A stretch of 64,000 nt of DNA from Branchiostoma belcheri (GCF_001625305.1 NW_017803346.1:277399-341398), one strand, 5' to 3'; shown: positions 30,710 through 41,029, counted from the first letter of the stretch. Made by a program: numbers and translations. Notes: generated from the sequence alone by a model not told the origin.

Positions 30710-31090
30710 GCCCTGTTGACTCTAACCTCTGCCTCCAAAAGCCCAAGGGACTTTGGAAACGGATAGCTTCATATCCTGAGTTTGTGTCTAACTGTACATC
30801 ATTCCCATACATATTTTTTCTTTGCATCTTGACTGTTGTTGAAAATTGTATCTGGACTGTTGACCTCACCTTTATTTATTTTCCTCTAAATGCCCAGGGG
30901 AACACGGAAATGGATAGTTCTATATCCTGAGTATGTGTGTAACTGTACATCATAACCAGGCAGGGCTGGAAATACTTTTACTTTGCAGGAACCATTGAAA
31001 ACTCTAACCTTTGATTCTGTACACCCTAGGGAGTTTGGTAACAGATAGCTCTATATCCTGAGTTTGTGTCTAACTCTACATCATACCTTA
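30710..31090. repeat. Three-unit tandem array, about 140 bp
   Basis: Units contain TGACTCTAACCTCTG, GGAAACGGATAGCTTCATAT, CCTGAGTTTGTGTCTAACTG and TACATCAT. Confidence 0.8.
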
Positions 31091-31162
31091 GTGTACATGA
31101 ATCTGTACATAATGTATAACCACCTTGGTGAAAAAAATGAAAGTGGTCCAGAATAGATGTTA

Positions 31163-31437
31163 CCAGTGAAAGTGAAAGTGTTCCTGTATAATAGACCTTA
31201 GTGGTGAAAGTGAAAGTGTTCCTGTATAATAGACCTTAGTGGTGAAAGTGAAAGTGTTCCTGTATAATAGACCTTAGTGGTGAAAGTGAAAGTGTTCCTG
31301 TATAATAGACGTTACCAGTGAAAGTAAAAAGTGAAAGTGTTCCTGTATAACAGTGAAAGTGAAAGTGTTCCTGTATAAAAGTGAAAGTGTTCCTGTATAA
31401 CAGTGAAAGTGAAAGTGTCCCTGTATAATAGACGTTA
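31163..31437. repeat. 38-bp minisatellite with paired GAAAGTGAAAGTG
   Basis: The unit starts GTGGTGAAAGTGAAAGTGTT and continues CCTGTATAATAGACCTTA; an exact 38-bp period is visible from 31201. About eight units, some shortened, are present. Each holds GAAAGTGAAAGT, which matches the GAAANNGAAANN core bound by interferon-regulatory factors. Function is unproven. Confidence 0.92.
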
Positions 31438-31819
31438 CCTCATCAATAAACCCTTTGATCCGTCGAGACCCATCAGGTCATCTGGGTTCATCCTGTTTAC
31501 AAGGAGACAACTGATTTCACTTTTATGGGCCGGGGGCGAAAGCAAAAGTTATACCACCACTTTCCCCTGAAGCGCACTTTAAAACTCAGTCAGGTGTGGC
31601 AAATGTGGCGAGCTCCCCCGGCCATGTAGCGCCCGAATATAGCCTATTATCGCCACATCTTATCGGGTCAAAGGTCAAATGGGCCATAAAGCTGGACCAA
31701 TGAGAGGCTCCGCTCACCCTCGGCCGGCTTAATTCCGTATCGCCATGGCGATGAGTATTGATCGGTTTGTATTGATCTTCCTGAGAAATTTTCCCTCCGG
31801 CAGATTCGACCAATTGACA
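31438..31819. other. CG-containing unique stretch
   Basis: No tandem array is present. Several CG-rich words occur (GGGCCGGGGGCGAAAGC, GAGCTCCCCCGGCC). A 107-codon minus frame (31586-31909) shows no domain. Confidence 0.35.
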
Positions 31820-32130
31820 TAATGGGATTTCTGGGTCTGTTTCTGGTCTAATGGGGGAGCGGCCACAAAGTTCAGGGTTAGCTCTAATAGGAATGGATTT
31901 TCTGCACATTAACTTTTCGGGGACCAGCCATGAATTTCAGGGTTATTCCTAATAGGAATGGATTTTCTGGGTCTGTTTCTGGTCTAATGGGGGAGCGGCC
32001 ACAAAGATCAGGGTTATTCCTAATGGGAATGAATTTTCTGGGCAGGGAACAGTCATGAAGGTCGGGGTTATTCCTAATAGGAAATGGATTATCTGGACAT
32101 GAACTTTTCGCAGACCAGCCATGATGCTCA
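31820..32130. repeat. Four-unit tandem array
   Basis: Units of about 75-150 bp hold TAATAGGAATGGATTTTCTG, GGTCTAATGGGGGAGCGGCC and GGACCAGCCATGA. Two alternating unit types give a higher-order pattern. Confidence 0.88.
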
Positions 32131-32164
32131 TTGTTTTTACTAGTACACCTATTTCTCCTTTAGA

Positions 32165-32560
32165 TATTCCTGGACCATCCAAGACAGTAGAATTGCCCCA
32201 GGCACTGTTCTGGATATGCATGGACCATCCAGAACTGTGCTTGAGCATGTTTCTGGCCCCATCAGAGTTATTCATTGCTGTCCTGCCCTGTGTACATCCA
32301 AAACTGTGCTTATCTACATAGTTCTATACCTGAATGGGTTGGGGTTAGGATCAGGCACGGTTCTGGATAGTCTCCGCGTATCCAAGAACGTAGATTTGCC
32401 CCAGGCACGGTTCTGGATATGCATGGACCATCCAGAATCATACCTGAGCATGTTTCTTTGCTGTACCTATCTAGTTCTATGCCTGAATGGGTTAGGGTTA
32501 GGATCTGGCTCCAACAGAGTTGTTCTTTGCCGCCCAGCCGAAGTAATTTCCGCACTAAGT
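32165..32560. repeat. Family E repeat cluster
   Basis: GGTTAGGATCAGGCACGGTT, CTGGATATGCATGGACCATC and CATACCTGAGCATGTTTCT recur. The structure matches 41030-41275 and 61905-62090. Confidence 0.75.
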
Positions 32561-32600
32561 GCGCCTTTAGTCTCTATCATATCTAGAACCATGCCTACCT

Positions 32601-32750
32601 AAGCTGGTGTGTTACGCCGAAGGGCGGTTATACCGGCTATACAGATACAGAAGCTGGTGTGTTACGCCGAAGGGCGGTTATACCGGCTATACAGATACAG
32701 AAGCTGGTGTGTTACGCAGAAAGGCGGTTATACCGGCTATACAGATATAG
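32601..32750. repeat. 50-bp tandem repeat, exactly three units
   Basis: AAGCTGGTGTGTTACGCCGA continues to TATACAGATACAG. Units one and two are identical; unit three has a few changes (CGCAGAAAGG for CGCCGAAGGG, and ATATAG at the end). Confidence 0.97.
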
Positions 32751-32754
32751 ATAC

Positions 32755-33165
32755 AGATACCTACCTGTATCTAGTTCTATGCCTGACTGGGTTAGAGTTA
32801 GGATCAAGGATGGTTTTGGCTGCAACAGAGTTGTTCTTTGCTGCCCAGTCGAAGTAATTTCCGCCCTAAGTGCGCCTATTTCCCCGGACACCCCCGCTCC
32901 ATTCACCCCAAATAAAACCATTCTCCTGCAATCAGCCACTCTCACTTTCGCCAGACAGCCACTCTCACTTTCTTCAGACGCGCGCTTTGTAGCGACTGTC
33001 AGCTCCAAATTGCTACAGTTCCAGTCGGCTGGCCGCGGCAAGGCAAACGGCTTCCCCGGAATAACGTGTCGAATTTCAGGAGAACCTTCGGAAAACTGAT
33101 CAAAGAAGCAACTTGTCGGTACTGATGAGTTTGATAAATGGATTTGCAGGGCTCTTCAGATGCTT
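32755..33165. other. Family E fragment and CG-containing stretch
   Basis: Family E words (TAGTTCTATGCCTGACTGGG, GTTAGAGTTAGGATCAAGG) extend to about 32850. The GTTGTTCTTTGC...GAAGTAATTTCCGC segment duplicates 32520-32560. The rest is unassigned. Confidence 0.45.
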
Positions 33166-33460
33166 TAAGGCCTAGGAAAAAAATGTTGTGTTTCCTGTTT
33201 CCCGACCGACCCTAGAAAAAAAATGCCGACCCTAGCCTTTTTTGGTGGATCCCTGCAAGGGACATACATTTTTTGAGCTGATTGCTCTTTTCTAGCTCCA
33301 TGATCTGACCCCTGAGTGATAAAACATTGTACAATCAGTTTTCCAACATTGACATAGAAACTATAATTGTCCTCATGCAAGTTTTATTATGTTAAACTGT
33401 ATTGTATAAGTTGGATCACTATATAGAGATGGCCAAATCTGAAAAAAGATAATCCCTGCC
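33166..33460 (+). mobile_element. MITE family A, right end lost
   Basis: TAAGGCCTAGGAAAAAAATG and TTGTGTTTCCTGTTTCCCG begin it; the interior ends AAAAAAGATAATCCCTGCC. Family H sequence then replaces the expected right terminus. The same junction word AAAAAAAGATAATCCCT lies beside family H at 61578, so the two families are associated twice. Confidence 0.75.
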
Positions 33461-33670
33461 TATCTCCATAACCAATACAAATTTAGTGCCAAATGGCTGC
33501 CTTAGCAAGCTGATGGTTAATGTCCCTGTCCCTAGTGCTGAAACTGTGGTTGTTTTTAACCCTCTTTCTACTGCCTAACTCCATAGCTCATACAAGTTTG
33601 CTGCCAACGGCTGCCTTAGCAGGCTGAAGGTTAATGGCTCTGTCCTTAGTGCTGAAACCATGGCTGTTAT
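33461..33670 (+). repeat. Family H repeat, two units
   Basis: ACCAATACAAATTTAGTGCC, GGCTGCCTTAGCAAGCTGAT and AGTGCTGAAACTGTGGTTG are followed by a second unit with TTTGCTGCCAACGGCTGCC. Further copies are at 54737 (reverse) and 61440. Confidence 0.75.
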
Positions 33671-33925
33671 CATTGTATTATTAGAACTTTTCCACTGATC
33701 CAAAAAACACCAAAAGCATTTTCCAAAAGCTGAGTTGATCCTGTTGTTATTGTAACTGATATCGGAAAGATAATTCTACATGATTCTTTCTTGGGCCAAA
33801 CCAAGTTATTGTCTTGTTTCCCAGATATTGCTTCAACCAAGTCAACTTAAGTGTCTTCTCCCTACTTACTTGATTTAGTGTTATTAATAAATGCCTATGT
33901 ATACAGACCCTGCATCATTATGATA
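33671..33925. other. Unassigned noncoding stretch
   Basis: No gene or repeat was recognised. Confidence 0.3.
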
Positions 33926-34100
33926 TGATGGATGGAAAAACTGTAACAACTCTGAAAAGAAGGGACTTCTTTCAACTGTTGGGGCCAAAATTTGAGCATT
34001 TTGGAGTTGATTCAGAGACTGAAATGTTTTTATTTTCTGCAAATCAGGAAAAAATGAATTGGGCAAATCCGTGAACCAACAAATTAAATTGGCGTGTTCT
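33926..34100 (-). mobile_element. Family B2 element, other end
   Basis: GATGGAAAAACTGTAACAAC, CAACTGTTGGGGCCAAAATT and a terminal GAACCAACAAATTAAATTGG with CGTGTT. The interior matches 8800 and, in reverse, 16868. Confidence 0.65.
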
Positions 34101-34184
34101 CATATACTCATATTTCACCGACCTGTCAAACAATAACGGTTGGCTGAGAGTATAATTTTCCACCCGGGACGTTATATCTACAGA

Positions 34185-34345
34185 TTTATGATGTCTCTAT
34201 AGAATATTGAATTACCCTTTCAATAAACGCGTCCATAAAACAGTAGAGAAAAATGAACCCTGTTAACGGGCTAATATTCCGCAAAGATGAACTGTCTTCT
34301 TCTGGATTTAGGAAACTCAGAATCTGTCTTGGGGGTTGAAGACAA
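34185..34345. repeat. First copy of a 150-bp spaced duplication
   Basis: AATATTGAATTACCCTTTCA through GATGAACTGTCTTCTTCTGG recurs at 34575-34680 almost exactly. Family C sequence lies between the two copies. Confidence 0.88.
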
Positions 34346-34422
34346 CCTTCTTTAAGGTTGAAGATGTCCGTGTGAAGTTTTGTCATTTTTTAAAATGTTT
34401 ACGAAAGGAAAACATATGGCGT

Positions 34423-34530
34423 TTGCTCAGTTTCTTCCTCTTCTTCTTCATCAAATAGTAACCTCAATGACTTGAACCAATGTTGTGTCTGTTACCATGG
34501 TAACTAGTGTTGGGTTACATAATGTTGGAA
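34423..34530 (-). mobile_element. Family C fragment, reverse
   Basis: GCTCAGTTTCTTCCTCTTCT, then GTTACCATGGTAACTAGTGT and TGGGTTACATAATGTTG, match the right part of family C. Confidence 0.65.
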
Positions 34531-34569
34531 TTTTATAGTAGGAGGGATTTATACTCCAGTCTGACCATA

Positions 34570-34735
34570 TGATATAATATTGAATTACCCTTACAATAAA
34601 CGCGTCCATAAAACAGTAGAGAAAAATGAACCCTGTTAACGGGCTAATATTTGGCAAAGATGAACTGTCTTCTACTGGATTTAAGTCCTCAAAGTCTGTC
34701 TTAGGGGTTCAAGATGGTCTTCTTAAGGGTTTGAT
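34570..34735. repeat. Second copy of the 150-bp spaced duplication
   Basis: AATATTGAATTACCCTTACA through TTAACGGGCTAATATTTGGC, then GTCTTAGGGGTTCAAGATGG, parallels 34185-34345. Confidence 0.88.
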
Positions 34736-34764
34736 ATGTCCTTCAGAATCATCATTACATTTTT

Positions 34765-35215
34765 TCAGTCTTGTTTGAGGCCATAACAAGCAACTGTACA
34801 TCTCTCTTTAACTTTCCATACTACAAACCAAACATTGTCAAGTATTCTCTGACATCATTATAGTTTTGACATGGACATGTTTGACTTTCCAAACAAGTAT
34901 AACTTGACATCATGAGAGTTACAAACAAGTCTCTTCTGACATTATTAGACTTTTGAGCCTTAGTTTTGTGAAGAAGGGACATCATTACAGTTTTGAGCCT
35001 TAGTTTTGCAGAGAAAGGCCATTATGGATGCACCTGCACATAACAAGCAACTGTAGAATGGACATGTTGAACTTTCTAGTCTAACTTGACATCATTACAG
35101 TTACAAACAAGTCTCTTCTGACACCATTATAGTTTTGAGCCTCAGTTTTGCAGAAAGAAGCCATCATTACAGTTTTGAGCCTTAGTTTTGAGGCACAAAC
35201 CCATTAGGAAGGCAC
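34765..35215 (+). repeat. Left arm of a large inverted repeat, itself tandem
   Basis: Repeating words are ACATCATTACAGTTTTGAGC, CTTAGTTTTGCAGAGAAAGG and GCACCTGCACATAACAAGC. The reverse complement forms 35995-36530. Confidence 0.85.
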
Positions 35216-35384
35216 CTGCCTATAACATCCCTCCACAATGGCACATAGCAAAGCCCTGTTGGCCATTATAGCCAGTTCGGAGCCTGGAATGGCAGGAATC
35301 GAGTCCGTGTGATTTGGGCTCTCCCCAGAAATCGAATCCCAGGCTTTGACTTTGCAATTGCAGGTAATTGCATTACCCCTCTAG
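35216..35384. other. Unassigned spacer
   Basis: Single-copy-looking sequence with GAATCGAGTCCGTGTGATTT near 35297. No gene is seen. Confidence 0.3.
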
Positions 35385-35994
35385 TGCGGAATGGTGGAAG
35401 CACCGTTCAATTTGCCGGGACAGTGAAAGTGATGTTCCGACAGTGAAAGTCCCATTCATCTGCGGGAGCAAATTAGCCCGACTGGCCCCGCGGAAACCCA
35501 CAGTGGTGATGGACCCACGGAGACACAATGGGGAGGGACCAAGGAGAGGACAAGGACAGGAGATACACTTCATACACTAAAACCTGACATACTAAAACCC
35601 ACAGAGGTGAGGAACCACACAAGAACAGTTACCAGTCAACCTGACTAAAACCCACAATGGGGAGGGACCAGGGAGAGGACAAGGACAGGGAAACTGTTCA
35701 TGCACTGCAGTATCAAACTCACAAAGGTGTGGGACCACAGGGGTAACCGCTGAACTAAAACCCACAGTGGAGATGGACCCACGGAGACACAATGGGGAGG
35801 GACCAAGGAGAGGACAAGGACAGGAAACTGTATTGGTTCTGTAAACCCACAAAGGTGAGGAACCACACAAAAACTACAACCTGAGATTATAACCCACAAA
35901 GGTGTGGGACCACAGGGGTAACCGCTAAACTAAAACCCACAATGAGGAGGGACCAAGGAGAGGACAAGGACAGGAAAACAGTATTGGTTCTGTA
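35385..35994. repeat. Tandem array around AAACCCACAATGGGGAGGGA
   Basis: Four or more units of about 110-150 bp contain AAACCCACAGTGG, CAATGGGGAGGGACCAAGG, AGAGGACAAGGACAGG and TGTGGGACCACAGGGGTAAC. Minus-strand frames repeat the peptide PCPLLGPSPL, an array artefact. Confidence 0.9.
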
Positions 35995-36530
35995 ATGATG
36001 GCTTCTCTCTGCAAAACTAAGGCTCAAAAGTCTAATAATGTCAGAAGAGACCTGTTTGTAACTGTAATGATGTCAGGGAGCCTTGTTTGGAAAGTTAAAC
36101 ATGTCCATGTCAAAACTATAATGGTGTCAGAGAATACTTGTTTGATTTGAAGTATGTAAAACTAAGGCTCAAAACTGTAATGATGTCAGAGAATACTTGA
36201 CAATGTTTGATTTGCAGTATGTAAAACTAAGGCTCAAAACTGTAATGATGTCAAAAGAGACTTGTTTGTCAAGACTCAAAACTATAATGATGGTTTGTGG
36301 TGTAGAAAGTTAGGCTTCTCTCCTGAAAAAAAATGAGGCTCAAAACTGTAATGATGTCTGAGGAGACCAATCTTTGCAAAACTAAGGCTCAAAAGTCTTA
36401 TGATGTCAGGGTAGACTTGTTTGGTTTGAAATATTGAAAGTTAAACAGCTCATGTTCTTGAACAGTTGCTTGTTATGTGCAGGTGCCTTTATAATGACTT
36501 CTCTCTGCAAAACTAAGGCTCAAAACTGTA
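35995..36530 (-). repeat. Right arm of the large inverted repeat
   Basis: CTCTGCAAAACTAAGGCTCA, AAACTGTAATGATGTCAG and GCTTGTTATGTGCAGGTGCC are the reverse complement of the words in 34765-35215. Confidence 0.85.
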
Positions 36531-36764
36531 ATCATGATGTTTTACAGTAAAATTCCAGTAACATTGGTTGGTTGTGGATTAAGTTTTGAAGTAAAATTCT
36601 AGTAATATTTAGTGATCGTGTGCCAAGATGATAATGTCCAAGAGAGAGAGAGAGAGAAAAAAAAAATTCCAGTAACATGTGGTTCCTGGAATGAGTGTTT
36701 GTCCATGCGGTGGTTTGTCCACCCAGCTGGAGTATTTCCAGCCTGTCCATCATCAGGAGTCATC
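36531..36764. other. Short spacer with (GA)n/(A)n
   Basis: AAATTCCAGTAACAT is repeated three times at 36549, 36591 and 36664 in slightly different forms, with AGAGAGAGAGAGA and an A-run at 36640-36666. Confidence 0.5.
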
Positions 36765-37440
36765 CCGTGTTAACGCACAAGTCATGTTCTCTCCTGGACC
36801 GCAGCCATCCCTCAAATGTTCAATAAACCCTGTGGACTGTCTCCCACCCACATACATGTACACCCACTGTACCTCACAGAACAACTCTACATGCCACACA
36901 TCAGGCCATGCCAACTCTGTCGGTCGGTTCATATCAGGTTAACGCACAAGTCATGTTCTCTCTGGGACCGCAGACATCAATAAACCCTGTGGACTGTCTC
37001 CCACCCACATACATGTACACCCACTGTACCTCATACAACATGCCACATGCCACACATCAGGCCATGCCAACTCTGTCCCATGTTAACACACAAGTCATGT
37101 TCTCTCCAGGACCGCAGCCATCCCTCAAATAGTCAATAAAACCTGCACCTGTACTGTACATGTCTCCCTCCCACATACACCCACTGTACCTCACAGAACA
37201 ACTCTACATGCCACACATCAGGCCAACAGCTAGTTCCCTCCCACAGGAGTTGTCCTGACTGTTAACGCACAAGTCATGTTCTCTTCATGACCGCAACCAT
37301 CCCTCAAACTCAGGAGCAATAAAACCAGAGTCCCTCTCACATGCAGGCCTTACACTGCAGGCCACACCAAGCCTGTTGGGGAGTTCACATCCCTAGGACC
37401 ACAACCATCCCTCAAATGGTCAATAAAAGCTCAGTCCCTG
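36765..37440. repeat. Five-unit tandem array, 145-180 bp
   Basis: Units contain TTAACGCACAAGTCATGTTC, CGCAGCCATCCCTCAAAT, CAATAAACCCTGTGGAC, ACACCCACTGTACCTCACAG and ACACATCAGGCCATGCC. Confidence 0.92.
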
Positions 37441-37660
37441 CTACACTGTCTCCCTCCCACAGCGTCACATACAGCACAGCTTACCCGAGAACCAACAAAT
37501 TAAATACGCCTAACAACGTAAGTCATTATGCCTCACACAATGACTCCACGGGCCACTCCAACTCAACATCCCTCAAACTTCTGGGCAATAAAACCAAAGG
37601 CCCTGCTTCCTTCCTTTCTTCCGAGACCCAGAGAACGGATTTACTCCAGCCCAACAGTTA
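37441..37660. other. Mixed spacer with a family B terminus
   Basis: GAGAACCAACAAATTAAAT followed by ACGCCT at 37487-37513 resembles the family B right end. The remainder echoes the preceding array (CCCTCAAACTTCTGGGCAAT). Confidence 0.4.
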
Positions 37661-38105
37661 TTCTGACTAAAATGCTGGGTTTTCCCGCCCCACATTATCC
37701 AGGTCTCACATACAGAACAGCCCAGCACAGCTTACCACAAATTCCCCCTGCTCGATGCTGTTTGTTTTTTATCCCCAGACGCAAGGTAGGAATACAAACC
37801 ACCTCATTACTGCAAAGAGCAGACAGGGACACTCTCGATACTACTGCACACTTCTTAACTTGGGAGATTACCAAGAACCACAGAACAGACTTGGTGCTGC
37901 CCAACAGTTGTTCTAAGTTGCTGTGTCACATAACCCAGCCTCACATCTACCACAGCTTACCTCCAAATTCCCCCTGCTCGCTGCTGTTTGTTTTTTATCC
38001 CCAGACGCAAGGTAGGAATACAAACCACCTCATTACTGGACAGGGACACTCTCCTTTACTGCAACACAATTCTCAACTTAGGAGCTGGAATATCAGGGGC
38101 TGTTA
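37661..38105. repeat. Two-unit tandem repeat, about 240 bp
   Basis: ACAGCTTACC...CAAATTCCCCCTGCTCG, TGCTGTTTGTTTTTTATCCC and AGACGCAAGGTAGGAATACA are nearly identical in the two units, at about 37729 and 37963. Confidence 0.92.
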
Positions 38106-38289
38106 GACAAAGGCAACATTCAGCACAACTATGTACAGCAAATTTTTTCATTAACATCTTGTTCTGTTTTTGTTTTACCCCAGTTTTATCAGGATACCTA
38201 GATGTTATAGCTTGTTCTGACATCATTTTTCCTTGGAATCAGTTTGCTACTTTGTTGCAACAGAGTAAAGATGGGACAAATTTGCTACA

Positions 38290-38460
38290 TTTCCTCTTAT
38301 TTTTCAAATTGCATGTAAAATGTTTGCAAACATGCAATTTTGTGTATGTCATATGGTTAGATCCAAATTTTTAAGTGTGTATTTGCAGAATATGTTTCTG
38401 AATTGCAGAACAAAATTTCGACATTCTGCAATATTGCAGAACACTGACAAAAAAGTATTT
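38290..38460 (+). mobile_element. Family F repeat, longest copy
   Basis: AAATTGCATGTAAAATGTTT, TGCAAACATGCAATTT, GTGTGTATTTGCAGAATATG and GAACAAAATTTCGACATTCT. The reversed equivalent is at 45950-46110, and a shorter one is at 19551. Confidence 0.7.
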
Positions 38461-38574
38461 CTAACACTGTTTCACTGTAAACCTGAAGCCACAACCAGCC
38501 GAATGCCCCTGCAATCTTACCCACCACACCAACATGTTCCTGGAATTTCCCCCACCCACACATGCACATGTTGC

Positions 38575-38680
38575 CCAAATTTGGCTATAAACTAACCCCA
38601 TAACCGTTGGCATGTTTTAGTGTGCCTGGAATGTTCCCGGAATTATTCCGGTGTAGGGTTCAATATCAGGGAGGCAGGAG
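38575..38680. repeat. Unit split from 39125-39225 by intervening elements
   Basis: ATTTGGCTATAAACTAACCC, GGCATGTTTTA and GGGTTCAATATCAGGGAGGC match 39127-39222. Family A and family D sequence lie between the two. Confidence 0.65.
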
Positions 38681-38885
38681 TAAGGCCTAGGGAATAAAAT
38701 GTTGTGTTTCCTGTTTCCCGACCGACCCTAGAAAAAACTGCCGACCCTAGGCTTTTTTGTTGCAAGTGACATAGGTTTTTAAGCTGATCGACCTTTTCTA
38801 GCTCCATGGTCGGACACCTGAGTGATTATTAAACTATGACTTCAGTGATATCTATATAGGGGTCCAACGGATACAATACAGAGAC
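38681..38885 (+). mobile_element. MITE family A, left part
   Basis: TAAGGCCTAGGGAATAAAAT, GTTGTGTTTCCTGTTTCCCG and a GGTCCAACGGATACAATACA end. No right terminus is present. Confidence 0.7.
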
Positions 38886-39024
38886 CAGAGGAGAAATGCA
38901 GGTTTATAAGCACAAATTATTGATTGGTATGAAAATAAAGTGAAGACAAATTTTTGGAAGTCGAAAAAGGAACAAAAGTCAGACAAGTAAAGACAAGATA
39001 ATGTAATTTCCCCTCTGGTCTCTC

Positions 39025-39115
39025 AGTCACTGATGAAAGCTAGTGGATGCTACCTGAAACGTCTGTTTCCAAAATCATATCCAGTTGCTTGAGTAACTGC
39101 TTTTTGGCTTAGCCA
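39025..39115 (+). mobile_element. Family D copy
   Basis: CAGTCACTGATGAAAGC, AGTGGATGCTACCTGAAACG, CAAAATCATATCCAGTTGC and TTGAGTAACTGCTTTTTGGC. Confidence 0.75.
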
Positions 39116-39224
39116 ACCCTTGTTGCCTGAATTTGGATATAAACTACCCCCACAACTGGTGGCATGTTTTACTACATTCCCGGAATCATTCCAGTGTTGG
39201 GTTCAATACTGTTGGAGGCAGGAA

Positions 39225-40095
39225 TGATCCATATTGAGGTCACGTACGAAGAGACCATCGGGGGAAAATTGAGGTTGTATTTCCCGGCGATGAAATGGAT
39301 TTTGTCTAAACGCGGCTGCCGCTCAATCGGAGAATAAAAGAAAACCAGGACGAAACTCGAGACGTAATTCGATACCAATATTCCTTTCACTTTCACTGCT
39401 GGTTTTTATTGCCTATAACCGACCAGTTGGGACGTAATTCAGTAACCATGGCAACTGTTTCCCGTTATCCCCCCTCCCGAGGGCCCTTAGCGATAGTTGC
39501 CATAGTTACGGATGACTGGCTCCGCCTAATTCACGCTGCATATTGCTCTTTTACAGACTACAATCCACAAAGCTTCAAAACAAAGGTCCACCGCCATCTC
39601 CTGACATAACTACATTATACTCACTTATAATAAGTACCTCTAGCTCTATGCCTAGAAGTGGCCAAAAATAATTGGCCTTGCATTGAGCGACACCGTAAAA
39701 AAAAAAAAATTTGCGCCGCATATTGTGTTATGATTGCAAACTCGGGTTCGATATCTTCCCGAGCTCCGTTCGATCCGCCCGTCGCCCTTAGAGACAGTTG
39801 CCACGGCAATTACCAGATAAACAGGATCTATGGAGGCGACTTATTAAAGTCCGCTTTATCTATCGCCATGGAGTCACCGTGGCAACTGATCTGGAACGAG
39901 GATATTGATAGAACTATTCAAAAAGCCATTTGCTCTCCCGTCTGGGCGGCCACCGTGGAAAATCCCGACTGTGGGAAAGACGCCACGTCTGGCAAAATCG
40001 TCATGGTTACTGCCAATTGTCATGGTTACTGCCAAATTGTCATAGTCACAAGCCTGTTCTGGGCTCTTTTTGGGCAAAACTATTTGCCATTGGTT
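39225..40095. other. Largely non-repetitive island with RFX X-box-like motifs
   Basis: This is among the least repetitive parts of the noncoding region. X-box-like GTNRCC-NN-RGYAAC words occur at 39442-39455 (GTAACCATGGCAAC) and 39873-39886 (GTCACCGTGGCAAC). A one-mismatch form is at 39797-39810. A 175-codon plus frame (39658-40185) runs through it but shows no domain and ends in family E sequence. Confidence 0.45.
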
Positions 40096-40099
40096 ACTG

Positions 40100-40270
40100 A
40101 GCAGTTCTGTGTTATATCCAGAACTGTAGAACCACACTTGGTGCCTGTCCTTGGTGCTGAACTCCTGGTGCAGAAATGTTTTTAGCTTGTAACTTCTGGA
40201 CTGTTGTCTCCAGAACTGTGCTTTATCCAGAACCATGTTCAGGCAGGATTCTGGAGAGTCCACATGCATC
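40100..40270 (+). repeat. Family E copy
   Basis: TATATCCAGAACTGTAGAAC, TTGGTGCCTGTCCTTGGTGC and CAGAACTGTGCTTTATCCAG lead straight into the 17-bp array. Confidence 0.75.
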
Positions 40271-40468
40271 CAGAACCACTCTTTATCCAGAATCGTGCTT
40301 TATCCAGAACCATGCTTTATCCAGAACTATGCTTTATCCAGAACCATGCTTTATCCAGAACCATGCTTTATCCAGAACCTTGCTTTATCCAGAACCGTGC
40401 TTTATCCAGAACCATGCTTTATCCAGAACCTTGCTTTATCCAGAACCGTGCTTTATCCAGAACCATGT
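40268..40468. repeat. 17-bp minisatellite CTTTATCCAGAACCATG
   Basis: About 11-12 units vary at two or three positions (CCATG, CCGTG, CCTTG, CTATG, TCGTG). The unit equals a segment of the adjoining family E element. All three plus frames are open with LYPEPCF or FIQNHAL peptides, a repeat artefact. Confidence 0.96.
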
Positions 40469-40734
40469 TTACTGACCAGTTCTTGGCATGCAGAGCTCTA
40501 CATCGTATATCTCAGCCTTCTTTTCTAAAAACCCAGCCCAGACATCAGACAGACATTTGGTCTATTCCAGTCCCTGCTTCAGTTATTATAGTGATGGATT
40601 GCAGAGATTTACAAAAGCACATTATAAAGAGAACCCAATTTCATTTGGTGGTGGTTGATATTTGATGGATATAGATAATACATTTGTCTTGTGATAGTTA
40701 CTCTGTTGGCTTTGGCACACTGTTGGCTATCTTA
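40469..40734. other. Unassigned noncoding stretch
   Basis: No gene or repeat was recognised. Confidence 0.3.
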
Positions 40735-40840
40735 TTGGATACGGGGTTAGGCAGCAGGGAGAAGGTTAACCTTTAGTACACTGTTGGCTAATTTCTATTG
40801 GTTACAGGGTTAGGTAGCAGGGAGAAGGATAAACAATGCT
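40735..40840. repeat. Two-unit repeat, family H-related
   Basis: GGGTTAGGCAGCAGGGAGAA and GGGTTAGGTAGCAGGGAGAA lie 69 bases apart, each preceded by ATTGGATAC or ATTGGTTAC. Confidence 0.7.
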
Positions 40841-40889
40841 TTTGATTTGGTACATTTCCTTATATAGGAAGTTTTCTATGGAGCGTATA

Positions 40890-40965
40890 TGTATACAACA
40901 CTTGGTGCCTGTCCTTGGTGCTGAACTCCTGGTGCAGAAATGATTTTAGCTAGAAGTCAAGTCAA
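40890..40965 (+). repeat. Family E short copy
   Basis: ACACTTGGTGCCTGTCCTTG, GTGCTGAACTCCTGGTGCAG and AAATGATTTTAGC. Confidence 0.65.
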
Positions 40966-41029
40966 AGCCTTAGTGTGGCCAGTATGTGTTTTCTATGGAC
41001 TGTATTATATAAAAAAATATTGTATCCAG

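Noticed and set aside
40176..40665. Frames with LYPEPCF/FIQNHAL repeats
   Set aside because: They are the three frames of a 17-bp minisatellite whose unit length is not a multiple of three.
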